Shown: positions 16,545 to 25,342 of the stretch, piece after piece
How positions within the stretch are numbered: the stretch's first letter is position 1
How the letters are laid out: every line of letters starts with the position of its first letter
Source of the DNA: Nitriliruptoraceae bacterium
GTDB lineage: Bacteria; Actinomycetota; Nitriliruptoria; Nitriliruptorales; Nitriliruptoraceae
Direction of reading: 5' to 3'
Assembly (NCBI GenBank): GCA_003558435.1
Contig: PWLR01000019.1
Span: 1-64,000 of the forward strand
DNA: 64,000 nt
Notes under the pieces: generated by a model
Told to the model about the DNA's origin: nothing
Database searches by the model: none
The model's input: only the letters and a program-made list of their open reading frames with translations
Translations under genes and position numbers: made by a program

Positions 16545-17371
16545 ACCGACGTGATCCGGCCATCGCCACCTGCCACCAGTCGCCGTCCTCGGACGCACGA
16601 AGGGGGGCACGGTTCACTCACGCACCGGCACGCCACCCAGTGCGCGACGTTCTTCCGAGAGCTTGCCTTGGCCACCGGCCATCGAGACTGACTCAGCAGC
16701 TATGTGCGCAGGCCTTGGGGCGCCCGGACGCCCCTACTCACGGCGATGATCGGTCGCTTGGCGCCTCGCGGGTCATGCATATGGTCATCAGTGCCTCGAT
16801 GCCGGTGAGATCGAAGCCTCCGAGGGCACCGGCTGACGGTGCACCCTCGAGCAGGTCAGGTACTGGGCGCCGGCCCGGCACTCGTCGCGCTGCCTGTTCT
16901 GCGAGGACCACAGCTCACGAGCCCGTCGCGCCACCACGAGGCGAGCCCTCGAGTCAGCTGATCGTGGTCAGCGCGTCCGTACTGGTCCTCGACGACGAAC
17001 TCGGACCCGTCCTCGCCCGGGGCCGCCTCGTCGGTCATCCGCAGGAACATCGTGAACCGTTCGCCTCCGGATCGGCCTTGCGGCAGCTGTAGGCCCCCGC
17101 CAAACGTGTCCCGCAACGCTTCAAATGCACCGCCAACCGGACGAGTTGGCCGTCCAGCAGCCATCCGGGCAACAGGTGCGCACGGCCGCGCCCGCGACAA
17201 GGCCGCCCGCCGACATGGTTGGCGCGCGGAGCTGGGCCGGTCGTCCATGGGACGGCACATGCTGACCGAAAGGCGGTGTTCCGCTACGCACGGTGAGGGC
17301 TGCGAGAACGATGATGCACTCCGCCGGGTCACGCGTGCATCGCTGGGCCCCTGAACAAAAAGGTCACAAAC
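16545..17371. other. 827-base decayed stretch without intact gene
   Basis: No intact gene is supported here. The minus-strand frame around 16930-17160 contains GGAFEALRDTFGGGLQLPQG and EDGSEFVVEDQYGRADHDQL, which look protein-like but are bounded by low-quality sequence, and a neighbouring frame continues GALGGFDLTGIEALMTICM. This suggests another broken gene that I cannot name. Confidence 0.4.
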
Positions 17372-17965
17372 GTGGACACCCCGATCATCATCGCGATCGT
17401 CGCCGCCGTCATCGTGCTCATCATTCTCGCCCTACTGATCCCGAAGATGAACAAGAAGCGGGAACAGCAGAAGCGGGCCGAGGTAGCCCGCAATCGCGAG
17501 GAAGCTCGCGGGCACCTGCAGGAGTCAGAGCGCCTTCAGGCCACCGCCACCAGAGAGGCCGCGACCGCCGACGAGCAGCTCGTGCGTTCCCGGAACGATC
17601 AAGCCGTTGCTGCCGAACGCACGGCCGCAGCCGAACGCGAAGCGGAGGAGCAGCTGGCCCGCGCCCGTCGCGAGAAGGCCGAGGCCGAAGAGCGCGCGGC
17701 TCTGGTCGAGCGCGACGCCAACGACACGTACCGGAAGGCCGACGAGCGAACCGCCGAGGCCGACCGCGAGCGCGAGCGCGCCCGCGACCTGCTGCCCGAC
17801 AACGATCGCAACGACGCCACTCCCCTCAGCGACGGTGTCCACGACGACGCCCGGCCCACGAACGGACACCGCGACAACCTCCGTAGCGAGGGTGCACACA
17901 GCGACGACGTCCGACGCGACGACGTCCACGGCGCCGGCGATGGCGGCTCCCACCCGGTGCGCTGA
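17372..17965 (+). CDS. Membrane-anchored coiled-coil protein
   Basis: A 197-residue protein with one N-terminal membrane helix (PIIIAIVAAVIVLIILALLI) followed by a charged coiled coil of about 110 residues rich in Glu, Arg and Ala (REAATADEQLVRSRNDQAV and similar heptads). A hydrophilic tail follows in which HDD, HRD and HSDD recur with Arg. It starts at GTG after AAAAAGGT. I do not recognise a named family. The layout of anchor plus cytoplasmic coiled coil is seen in many actinobacterial scaffold or stress proteins. It stands alone among remnants. Confidence 0.65.
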   Translation: MDTPIIIAIVAAVIVLIILALLIPKMNKKREQQKRAEVARNREEARGHLQESERLQATATREAATADEQLVRSRNDQAVAAERTAAAEREAEEQLARARREKAEAEERAALVERDANDTYRKADERTAEADRERERARDLLPDNDRNDATPLSDGVHDDARPTNGHRDNLRSEGAHSDDVRRDDVHGAGDGGSHPVR

Positions 17966-18058
17966 CCCGGTCGGGGTGATGACCGGCGCGGTCCTCGACC
18001 CCAACACCATCGTGCCAGGACCGGGACAGGGGCGGAACCGGTAAGCGGTGCCGCCCTG

Positions 18059-18205
18059 GCGGGCCGCTTCCAGATCGTTGCCAGTCCGGCCCTGCGCGAA
18101 GCGCTGCTCGACTCCTTCGAGGGACGCGACGCCATGGTCGCCAGCGGCATGGAAGTCGGCATCCGCGAGGGATACGAGCGCCTCGACGAACTCCTCGCCG
18201 GATGA
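18059..18205 (+). pseudogene. C-terminal fragment of an SRPBCC/AHA1-domain protein
   Basis: An open frame ending at TGA 18203-18205 reads LREALLDSFEGRDAMVASG then MEVGIREGYERLDELLAG. The pattern EARDAMLxSGMExGxxESxxRLxELL is the C-terminal helix of AHA1/SRPBCC proteins, which are often paired with ArsR regulators. The preceding 100 or so residues of the domain are absent in all frames, so this is a truncated remnant about 49 codons long. Confidence 0.6.
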
Positions 18206-18516
18206 GAGGCGCCACGGGTCCGCACCGGGAGGGCGTGACCAACATGGCGACGGTCGCACCGCGCAGTCATGGGTAGGCGGCCTCCGGATCGGTGCCCACC
18301 ATCACGGCGATGACGCGTCGGGCCGCCGGCGCACTGGGTCGCGCCGGATCGGCGCTGTGCTTGCGGCCATCTGCTGTGGTCGGCCGCCACGGCGCCTGGC
18401 GTGATACGGACACGCCGTGGACGCCGACGGATCCCGAGCTTGGGTGGCCGGTGAGTGGCGTGAGCGGCGGCACGAGTTCGAGGAGCAAGACTGGTCGACC
18501 CATGCGGCCTGACCCA
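18206..18516. other. 311-base gap with no recognisable feature
   Basis: Lies between the SRPBCC fragment and the end of a convergent hydrolase. No family-like frame or clear hairpin was seen. Confidence 0.5.
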
Positions 18517-19389
18517 CTACTCCGCGGCCTCCAGCAGCTCACGCAGCCGCTGCGCGAACGCCTCCGGGTCGTTGCCCGGTGACCACTCGTTGGCGGCGAA
18601 GCCGCCGTGGTCACCCGGGAACACGACGGGCTCCAGCCCCAGTAGCTCGGCCAGAGCCTGGCCTCCGCGGCGCGCCATGGTGCCCTCGCCCTCTGCGCCG
18701 ATCGCGGCCACGATGTTGACCGCCGACGCGCGTAGTGCCTCGGCGTCCGGCTCGAACGGTGGCATGCCAAGCGTGCGACTGAGCAGCAGGTCGTCGCGGG
18801 AGCCATCGTCCTGCACAGGGAGGCCGAACTGCACTGGGTCAGGCGCGGGGTCGTCGAGATAGTTCTCGGGCAGGGGACCGGGGTACATCACCAGCTTCAC
18901 GAACTTGGCCATGGCCGGGCCATATCCACGCTGCTGGTAGGTGTCGAGGATGTCCGCAGTCACCTTCCGCGCCGTCTCGCGGTCCTCCAGCAACGTCACC
19001 AGCGGCGGCTCGTGAACCACCAACCTGCCGACGTCGCTGGGGTGGTCAACGATCCAACACAACGCGTTGACGGCGCCGCCGCTGGACGCGAAGACGTCCA
19101 CGGGGGCCAAGCCGGTTGCCTCCACCACCCGGTTTAGATCGTCGGCATGCCCCTCTACGGTCACCTCGCCGTCCAGGCCAAGGGTGCTGCGCTCCGTTCC
19201 CCGCGGGTCGTAGGTGATGACCGTGCGGTCGTCGATGTGACCGATGAGCTGGCCGAATCCGGACGCAGCCATCGGCGAGCCGAGCACGAACAGCGGTCGG
19301 TGGTCGTCCGGCGCTTCCGGCCTACACACGTCGAACGCCACCACGGCCCCGCCGGGCACCTCGATGGTGTGGGTAGTCATCTGAGTCAT
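18517..19389 (-). CDS. Alpha/beta hydrolase
   Basis: A 290-residue alpha/beta-hydrolase of the small-molecule esterase/lactonase type. It shows VITYDPRGTERSTL in the strand-4 position, the nucleophile elbow VDVFASSGGAVNAL and a C-terminal His in VVFPGDHGGFAANEW. The acid is probably in the segment before PGDHGG. AGGAG precedes the ATG at 19389. The sequence resembles proteins found beside TetR or ArsR regulators in actinobacteria, but no regulator lies next to this one. The substrate is unknown. Confidence 0.88.
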   Translation of the reverse strand: MTQMTTHTIEVPGGAVVAFDVCRPEAPDDHRPLFVLGSPMAASGFGQLIGHIDDRTVITYDPRGTERSTLGLDGEVTVEGHADDLNRVVEATGLAPVDVFASSGGAVNALCWIVDHPSDVGRLVVHEPPLVTLLEDRETARKVTADILDTYQQRGYGPAMAKFVKLVMYPGPLPENYLDDPAPDPVQFGLPVQDDGSRDDLLLSRTLGMPPFEPDAEALRASAVNIVAAIGAEGEGTMARRGGQALAELLGLEPVVFPGDHGGFAANEWSPGNDPEAFAQRLRELLEAAE

Positions 19390-19630
19390 CGCTGCTCCTG
19401 GGCGATGGCGACTGCTCTACGTGACCCACGAAGGGTCTGGGACTCATCGGTCGACGGCCATCCCGTGACCTTGTTCACCACCGGGGTACACACGCTATGT
19501 GTCGATCACCTCTTCGCCCGAGGGCGCCCGAAACCACGGTTCCGCGCCGAGACGGCGACTCCTGCGGGTGACCCGTGGTCATCGTAGACTTGGCCGCAGC
19601 AGTCCAGGCCCCCGAGCATGGGAGGGCGCC

Positions 19631-19897
19631 GTGTACGACCAGCGTCGGGTTCAAGACGCGGTGCTCGCGCTGATGCACCTCAACGCGCACGAGGACAAGT
19701 TCGGTTGGCGAGCGTGGAAGACGTTCCCCTGGGAGGCGACCGACGGCCTGCACGAGCGAGGGCTCATCGATGAGCCGCGTTCCAAGGCCAAGTCGGTGGC
19801 GCTCACCGACGAAGGGGCGCGACTGGCCGAGCAGTTGTTCGCCGAGTGGTTCGGGGTCGACGATGCCGAACCTGGATGCAGCCGGCCACAGCCCTGA
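19631..19897 (+). CDS. DUF6429 family small protein
   Basis: An 88-residue protein with the signature of the DUF6429 family: DAVLALMHLNAHEDKFGWRAWKTFPWEATDGLHERGLIDEP, followed by SKAKSVALTDEGARLAEQLF. The second half looks like a winged-helix tip (LHERGLI ... ALTDEG), so DNA or RNA binding is possible but untested. GTG 19631 is chosen because GGGAGGGCGCC precedes it; the longer ORF reads through non-coding DNA. It is a single gene, with 241 bases separating it from the divergent hydrolase. Confidence 0.75.
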   Translation: MYDQRRVQDAVLALMHLNAHEDKFGWRAWKTFPWEATDGLHERGLIDEPRSKAKSVALTDEGARLAEQLFAEWFGVDDAEPGCSRPQP

Positions 19898-20445
19898 CCT
19901 GGCCGTCCGCATGTGCGGCCAGTCGTGTTTCCCAGGCGGGTGTCTCACGGTCTCGAGCAGGTAGCCGTCACGGGCCTGACTGACCGGTTGGCCGCCCCGG
20001 TGGGGCGCTACTTCGAGGGCGGTCCTTCGCCTGCGAGGACCAAGGCCAACGAGCGTCGTTGTCGCGGTCCGTGGACGGCTATCTGGTTGGCGATGCAGAG
20101 CCCTGGCGACCGGGCGTCAACGGCTGCGAGACGGTTGGCGAACCGTCGGCCGGCCTCACCCTCGGGTGCACGCGCCGAGGAGGTGGCGCAGACCGTCGGG
20201 CGCCACATCCCCGACCGGTCGCAGGCGCTGCTGCTCGCGGCCGTGGCCGGCGGCTGGTTCGTTCACCGGTGGCGAGCCGACAAACCGGAACAGGCGACGC
20301 CGGAAACCAGCAAGGGAGTGACCCGGAGACCACCACGCGCCGGACGAGCGAAGTGGCGTTCACCGAAGGACACCCGGTCCTCATGCCCTGGCTCTGGTGG
20401 CCACCGGAACGTTGCTCGTCGAGGGCGACACGGATGACGTGATCC
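19898..20445. other. 548-base gap with no convincing gene
   Basis: ORFs cover this stretch on both strands (19913..20437 plus, 20008..20208 minus), but neither has a ribosome site, family motifs or plausible composition. It may be decayed accessory DNA downstream of the M56 gene. Confidence 0.45.
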
Positions 20446-21423
20446 TCAGGTACAGCCGTTGATGATGGCGTGTAGGTAGGGGAGGTGGACGACGGCGCTG
20501 GTGGCGGCGATGGTTCCGAGTAGGAGCACGGAGACGCTGGCGGTCCCGGTGCTGGCCCCGGCTCGGGTCGGCGCGACGAGGTGCCTGATGCGGTCGGGCC
20601 CGGCCGCGTGGAGCACGGCCGGTGCGTTGTCGGCAGGTGACGGGCACGGTGTCGCCTCGCCGAGCTTGAGTAGGGCGCCGGCGAGGGCGGTGGTGCCGGT
20701 CCGCCTCCGTGCAGCATCGTCTGCCGCGATCTCGAGGTAGTGGGGAACGGCGTCGGCCGCGGCCGTGACGACGGGGGCCCACCGCAGTGGTACGGCGAGC
20801 GCGTCGAGGACGGTTCGGATGCTGTGGTGACGCTGGGTGAGGTGTGCCTGCTCGTGGGCGAGCACCGCTGCGAGCTCTCGTGGGGTGAGCACGGCGAGGG
20901 CGCCGTCGGAGACGACGGTCCCGGTGTGGCGCGGGTAGGCGATGGCGAAGGGGCGCGGATCGGGGACCCGCCAGACGGCATGCCCGTGGATGCGCTCGCG
21001 CGACGCGCCGACGAGCATCGCTCGCGCTGAAGCGCGCGTGGCGGCTCGTTGCTGCCGGGCGGCGCGGATGGCGCTGATCGCGATGCCGGCCGCGGTGAGC
21101 GCCGGCATCGCGAGCAGGGCCGGGGCAGGGATCGGGGTGTGCAGGAGCGGGCCGGCGAACGGGTTGGTGAGATCGAGACATCGTTGGCACAGTTCGGCAG
21201 CCGCACCACCCAGGATGGTCGGGCCGGAGAGCATCCAGGCGAGCAGCGGGCCGATCGCCAGCACGGCGAGGACCCATGCCGCGATGCTGCCGGCCCACAG
21301 CGCGGTGGCCAGGCGCGGGGCGCGAGCGAGAGCTGGCGATGCGTGGCGCAGCAACCACGGCGTGACGGTCGCGCCAGCGACCACGGTCAGCGTCAGCAGC
21401 GCCGGGACTCCGAAGACGGTCAC
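20446..21423 (-). CDS. M56 family membrane metallopeptidase (BlaR1/MecR1-type)
   Basis: A 325-residue integral membrane protease related to BlaR1/MecR1. Hydrophobic segments lie at about 5-25, 45-65 and 100-125, then a cytosolic zinc-protease domain with AAVLAHEQAHLTQRH (HExxH) and the downstream third ligand in PHYLEIAADDAARR, and a last helix near the C-terminus. It has no extracellular penicillin-binding sensor domain, so beta-lactam sensing is not implied. It starts at GTG overlapping the BlaI-type repressor stop (GTGA). In the classical system the protease is switched on by a periplasmic signal and causes cleavage of the repressor; the same logic is inferred here. Confidence 0.9.
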   Translation of the reverse strand: MTVFGVPALLTLTVVAGATVTPWLLRHASPALARAPRLATALWAGSIAAWVLAVLAIGPLLAWMLSGPTILGGAAAELCQRCLDLTNPFAGPLLHTPIPAPALLAMPALTAAGIAISAIRAARQQRAATRASARAMLVGASRERIHGHAVWRVPDPRPFAIAYPRHTGTVVSDGALAVLTPRELAAVLAHEQAHLTQRHHSIRTVLDALAVPLRWAPVVTAAADAVPHYLEIAADDAARRRTGTTALAGALLKLGEATPCPSPADNAPAVLHAAGPDRIRHLVAPTRAGASTGTASVSVLLLGTIAATSAVVHLPYLHAIINGCT

Positions 21424-21806
21424 GTGCCCTCACGCCCGTTGCGAGCGAGGTAGTCGCGGAGCAGCGCGAGATCGTCGGGCGCCATGCCCGCCGCGAAGTG
21501 CAGGATCGACGCACGACGATCGCTGCTGGTCGCCAAAGCGTGCTCCATCAGCATGGCCGCGTGCTCGTCGCGCGATCGTCGCGGACGGTGTCGAGCGGCG
21601 TTGCGCTCGCGGAAGGGCACGACCATGCCCTTGCGCTCGAGGTTGCGCAGCACCGTGGAGATCGTGGTGTACGCCGGATCGTGCGGGAGACGGTCGATCA
21701 CCTCGCGGACCGTTGAGGCGCCGTGGTCCCACAGCACGTCCATGACCTGCTGCTCGAGCGCACCCAGGCGGGGGGCGCTGGCGTCTGGTTGGGGGTCCTC
21801 ACTCAC
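21420..21806 (-). CDS. BlaI/MecI/CopY family repressor
   Basis: A 128-residue winged-helix repressor. It reads LGALEQQVMDVLWDHGASTVREVIDRL, then the recognition helix region AYTTISTVLRNLERKGMV, the core of the BlaI family, and a C-terminal dimerisation part with ASILHFAAGM, near where BlaI is cut by its protease. It begins at GTG overlapping the stop of the CPVC membrane protein and ends overlapping the M56 protease start, both as GTGA. Its likely target is the nested dyad at 22426-22460 between this operon and the DsbA operon. Confidence 0.93.
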   Translation of the reverse strand: MSEDPQPDASAPRLGALEQQVMDVLWDHGASTVREVIDRLPHDPAYTTISTVLRNLERKGMVVPFRERNAARHRPRRSRDEHAAMLMEHALATSSDRRASILHFAAGMAPDDLALLRDYLARNGREGT

Positions 21807-22423
21807 GGTTCGACTCCTGGGGCTGCCGGGACGGCGCAGCTCACTTCGCCCTCCAGCCTACGGACCAACGCCCATCCCGACAGCCCGATGGCCGCCCCGG
21901 CGAGGTAGGGCTGGGCCGGAGCGAACCATGTGATCGCACCGCTGTAACCGAAGGCCAGGAGCGCGAGCTTGTTGCACACCGGGCAACCGACCGCGAACCA
22001 CGCCAACACCGCCCCGACGCTTCCCAGCCGACGATCCCGCCCATCACCTTCGGGGATGCGGTCGTCGGCCTCACCCTCGGTGCCGGTCGGAGACGACGCG
22101 GCCCGGCCGGGGCGCACGTAGGTCGCGACGAGCAGGCCGGTCAGCACCGAAGCCACGAGCCAGACCGGGTAGTTCCACGGCTCGGTCGGGATCTCGCGCC
22201 CGAAGACCGGGTTGGGGATCAGGACCGTTGGCACCCCGATCAGGACGGCAACGGCGAGGGCCGCGATGGCCGCCACCACCCAGCGGTACCCCGCCCAGGT
22301 CCGCAACGCCATCGCGGCCGTGCGCAGCGTCGAGGGCCGACCGGGACGGGGTTCGATGACGGGGGGCACAGGGGACCTTTCGGGGCACGTCGCCTCGTCG
22401 GGCGTGGCTCGCGGATTCGTCAT
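21803..22423 (-). CDS. Membrane protein with conserved CPVC motif
   Basis: A 206-residue protein with about four membrane helices: VVAAIAALAVAVLIGVPTVLI, WLVASVLTGLLVATYV, VGAVLAWFAVGCPVCNKLALLAFGY and YLAGAAIGLSGWAL. The thioredoxin-like Cys-Pro-Val-Cys lies inside or at the edge of the third helix, as in membrane thiol carriers. I do not recognise a named family. It heads the BlaI-M56 operon and faces a DsbA/CcdA operon, so a role in passing electrons or metal across the membrane is a fair inference. The ATG at 22423 has no ribosome site; a near-leaderless transcript starting inside the operator is likely. Confidence 0.72.
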   Translation of the reverse strand: MTNPRATPDEATCPERSPVPPVIEPRPGRPSTLRTAAMALRTWAGYRWVVAAIAALAVAVLIGVPTVLIPNPVFGREIPTEPWNYPVWLVASVLTGLLVATYVRPGRAASSPTGTEGEADDRIPEGDGRDRRLGSVGAVLAWFAVGCPVCNKLALLAFGYSGAITWFAPAQPYLAGAAIGLSGWALVRRLEGEVSCAVPAAPGVEP

Positions 22424-22425
22424 CG

Positions 22426-22460
22426 ACTATCCGTCATAGTAGATTACTACGTCGGATAGT
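22426..22460. promoter_or_regulatory. Nested double dyad, probable BlaI-type operator
   Basis: Two inverted repeats share the exact centre 22443: inner TAGTA-gat-TACTA and outer ACTATCCG ... CGGATAGT. BlaI/MecI operators are TAC/GTA-rich dyads of similar shape. The element begins three bases from the start of the CPVC membrane gene and lies 57 bases from the DsbA-like gene, so one bound repressor could shut both directions. Confidence 0.75.
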
Positions 22461-22517
22461 AGCCTGTCGGTCGACGTCGGCGGTCGACGCCGACACGACG
22501 GTACGAGGAGACGCGAT

Positions 22518-23255
22518 ATGCCTGCAGTGGAGAAACGGTCCGGGAAGCGCACGTGGGTGGCGCCTACGGTGGTGGCGGCCGTGTGTGCGGCGTTGCTGGC
22601 CTTCGCACTCACCGGAGGCGACCGATCCGAGCAGGCCGACGAGGGAGCGGCCGCCCCCTCGGAGCCCGGAGCGTATGGGGAGCAGCCCGCAGGCGAGGAG
22701 TCCCCTGCGCTGGCGCTGGAGCGGCGCGACCCGGACGATCCGCTCACCGATGGTCCGGTTGATGCGCCCATCACGATGGTGGTGTACTCCGACTACCAGT
22801 GCCCGTTCTGTGCCGGCTGGTCCCACGAGACCCTGCCCACGATGCGGGAGTACGCGGCGGCTGGCGAGCTGCGCATCGAGTGGCGCGACATCAACATCCT
22901 GAGCGAGGTCTCGGAGCGTGCGTCGATCGCGTCCTACGCGGCCGGGTTGCAAGGTCGCTTCTGGGAGTACCACGAGGCCTTGTTCCCGGAAGGTGAGATC
23001 CGATCTGCGTCGGAGCTGACCGATCAGGGGCTGGTCGAGCTGGCCGTCGAAGTCGGCTTGGACGAGGACCGGTTCGTCGAGGACATGACGGCGGCCGACA
23101 CCGTGGACGCGATCGACCGCAACGCCCAGGAGGGACTGGCGGCCGGGGTCTCCTCGACGCCCGCGTTCGTCCTCGACGGCCAGCCGATGCTCGGCGCCCA
23201 ACCGACCCCGGTGTTCGTCGAGATGATCGAGCAAGCACTCACGGACGGTGCCTGA
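22518..23255 (+). CDS. DsbA-family thioredoxin-fold protein, membrane-anchored
   Basis: A 245-residue extracytoplasmic thiol oxidoreductase. One N-terminal membrane helix (VAPTVVAAVCAALLAFALTG) leads to an acidic linker and a DsbA-type thioredoxin fold with the active site YSDYQCPFCAGWSH and the cis-Pro region VSSTPAFVLDG. GAGGAG lies at good distance from the ATG. It is the first gene of a tight operon with a CcdA-like reductant carrier, a lipoprotein and an Lnt homologue. Depending on the partner it may oxidise or reduce secreted proteins; the CcdA partner points to reduction or isomerisation. Confidence 0.93.
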   Translation: MPAVEKRSGKRTWVAPTVVAAVCAALLAFALTGGDRSEQADEGAAAPSEPGAYGEQPAGEESPALALERRDPDDPLTDGPVDAPITMVVYSDYQCPFCAGWSHETLPTMREYAAAGELRIEWRDINILSEVSERASIASYAAGLQGRFWEYHEALFPEGEIRSASELTDQGLVELAVEVGLDEDRFVEDMTAADTVDAIDRNAQEGLAAGVSSTPAFVLDGQPMLGAQPTPVFVEMIEQALTDGA

Positions 23256-24134
23256 GTGGAGGTCGGACTGGTCACCGCCTTCCTGGGCGGGACGCTGGCC
23301 TTGCTCAGTCCCTGCGGTGCCCTGCTGCTGCCGGCGTTCTTCGCCTCGACCATCGGCGCCACCTCCCGGCTGGCCGGTCATGCGACGGTCTTCTACGCCG
23401 GCCTCGTGCTTGCGCTCGCACCGCTCGGTCTGGCCGCTGGAACCCTCGGGTCGATCTTCGCCACGCACCGAAGCGCCGTGGTCACGGTCACCGCGGTCCT
23501 GCTGATCGGTCTCGGCATGCTGCAGGCGCTCGGCGGTGGCTTCGACATGGCTCGCCTGCTGCCGACGGCAGGCCGGCTGCCCGAGCACGCGGCGAAACGA
23601 CATGGTGTCGCCCGGACGTTCGCCCTCGGTGCCGCCAGCGGGCTGGTGGGGGTGTGCACCGGGCCGATCCTCGGGGCCGTGCTCACCCTCGCGGCGGCGC
23701 AGGGCGACGTCACCGCAGCCCTGACCCTGCTGGCCGTCTACGGGGCCGGGATGGTCATCCCGCTCGTGGTGCTGGCCGCCTTCTGGGAACGGATCGGTCC
23801 ACGCGGGCACCGGCTGCTTCGCGGCCGCAGCCTGCGGTTCGCACGGCGTGACTGGCACACGACCTCGCTCGTCGCGGGGGTGTTGCTCATCACGGTCGGG
23901 GTGGTGTTCTGGGTGACCAACGGGCTCGTCGGGGTTCCCGAACTCATCCCGGTCCACGTGCAGCTGCGGCTGCAGGGGCTCGCCGGTGCTGCGGGCACGA
24001 GGTTCGACGTCATCGCCATCGTGGCGATCGCGGTTGTCGCCTCGAGCGTGTGGGCCCTGCGACGGCGACGACCCGGTCCGCAACCTGACGCCGTCAGCGG
24101 GTCCGAACGACGATCATCCGAAGAACGCGCGTGA
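23256..24134 (+). CDS. CcdA/DsbD-type cytochrome c biogenesis protein
   Basis: A 292-residue polytopic membrane protein of the CcdA/DsbD-beta family, which moves reducing equivalents from cytoplasmic thioredoxin to extracytoplasmic thiol proteins. It shows the paired cysteines of the family in helices 1 and 4: LLSPCGALLLPAFF and GLVGVCTGPILG. Six to eight hydrophobic segments are visible. It begins with GTG immediately after the TGA of the DsbA-like gene (zero spacing) and ends overlapping the next gene as GTGA. The DsbA-like protein is its natural electron acceptor. Confidence 0.92.
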   Translation: MEVGLVTAFLGGTLALLSPCGALLLPAFFASTIGATSRLAGHATVFYAGLVLALAPLGLAAGTLGSIFATHRSAVVTVTAVLLIGLGMLQALGGGFDMARLLPTAGRLPEHAAKRHGVARTFALGAASGLVGVCTGPILGAVLTLAAAQGDVTAALTLLAVYGAGMVIPLVVLAAFWERIGPRGHRLLRGRSLRFARRDWHTTSLVAGVLLITVGVVFWVTNGLVGVPELIPVHVQLRLQGLAGAAGTRFDVIAIVAIAVVASSVWALRRRRPGPQPDAVSGSERRSSEERA

Positions 24135-25342
24135 GCCGGCCCTCCCCGCAAGGAGCTGCGGCCGGCACGGTGGCGGTGCTGTTGAGCGCCTGCACCCTGC
24201 TGCCCGGTAGCGGGTACCCGACCGGCATCGATCCAGAGATCCGCACGGACGGGACGCCCGCGCCGGCGATCGTGCTCGACTCCGTCGAGCTACCCGAACC
24301 ACTCGTCGACCGCGAACTGGTCGACCTCGGGTGGGACGCCGTTCCCGAGGAGTCCGCCGGGGTTTTCCTCGGTCTTGGCCAGATCACCGACGACGCCCTA
24401 CGACTCTCCGCGGTCACCGAAGAGGGCATGGTCCTGTGGACCACCGAGCGTCCATTGTCGTGCGCCGGGTTCGCGCTCACCGCGGACAGCGATCGGCTCC
24501 TCGCGGTGCTCACCGACGTCTCACCCGGCAGGGCCTCGGTCGCCGTGACCACCGCCAGTGCCTACGACCTTCACACCGGCGAACAGATCTGGGGCCCGGT
24601 CGAGGTGCCAGGCCCGCACGCCGGCCCCGGACTCGTGTTCGCCACGCTCCCGACCGGAGGTGCGATGGGCAGCAGCGGGCCACGCGTCGCACTCGACCCG
24701 GCGACCGGGACCGTGTCCGCAACCGAGGACGAGCTCGACGGTGCTCGACTGGTGGGCGAGTACCACGGCACCCTGCTGATCGTCGATCACGAGCACCTGC
24801 TCGCCCACGACACCAACGACGGCCGCGAACGGTGGCGCCTGCCGCTCGCCGACCTCGACCTCCACGACGCAGCCCAGGTGGCCGCAGCACCGGACAGCAC
24901 CCCCGGCCCCGGGCTCGCGTTCGTCGGCGACCGCGACACCGGCTACGCGCTGGTCGACCTCATCGCGGGGAGCATCGTCACAACCGCCGCACTGGGCGCC
25001 GCCACCGACCCCAGCACGAACGTGCACGTCACCATCGATCATGACCAGCTGTACGGCCACGACATGGACGGCGACCCGATCTGGGACCACGCGATCGAGC
25101 CCGGGACCCGGATCGCCAGCGCCGGCAACGGTGTCCTCTACCTCCTGACCGCCGGCAACATCCACACCCGCGACACCGAAACCGGCCAACCCCTCGGGGT
25201 CTACGAAGACCCCCGCACCACCAACGCAGCCCTGCCCCGACACATCGACGACGCAGGCGCCGCCGTCCTCGAAACCTCCCAAGGCTTCCTGCTCGCCACC
25301 ATCAACCCGGTCGGAACCACCGCCGCACCGACGGGACCGTGA
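24131..25342 (+). CDS. Lipoprotein with PQQ-like beta-propeller repeats
   Basis: A 403-residue predicted lipoprotein. The signal region is very short and ends in VAVLLSACTLLPG, a lipobox with Cys at about position 21. The rest consists of repeated beta-propeller blades of the PQQ/quinoprotein-like type (AYDLHTGEQIWGPVEV, AHDTNDGRERWRLPL, GHDMDGDPIWDHAI, TRDTETGQPLGVY). No catalytic residues can be named, so it is probably a scaffold or ligand-binding protein on the outer face of the membrane. It overlaps both neighbours as GTGA. Sitting between a thiol relay and an Lnt homologue, it is a plausible client of both. Confidence 0.85.
   Translation: MSRPSPQGAAAGTVAVLLSACTLLPGSGYPTGIDPEIRTDGTPAPAIVLDSVELPEPLVDRELVDLGWDAVPEESAGVFLGLGQITDDALRLSAVTEEGMVLWTTERPLSCAGFALTADSDRLLAVLTDVSPGRASVAVTTASAYDLHTGEQIWGPVEVPGPHAGPGLVFATLPTGGAMGSSGPRVALDPATGTVSATEDELDGARLVGEYHGTLLIVDHEHLLAHDTNDGRERWRLPLADLDLHDAAQVAAAPDSTPGPGLAFVGDRDTGYALVDLIAGSIVTTAALGAATDPSTNVHVTIDHDQLYGHDMDGDPIWDHAIEPGTRIASAGNGVLYLLTAGNIHTRDTETGQPLGVYEDPRTTNAALPRHIDDAGAAVLETSQGFLLATINPVGTTAAPTGP

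Noticed and set aside
16856-17332. 158-codon minus-strand ORF
   Set aside because: A middle stretch looks protein-like, but both ends are poor and no family is recognisable; mentioned only as decayed sequence.
19913-20437. 174-codon plus-strand ORF downstream of the DUF6429 gene
   Set aside because: No ribosome site, no motif, Arg/Pro-rich composition; the opposite-strand ORF here is no better.
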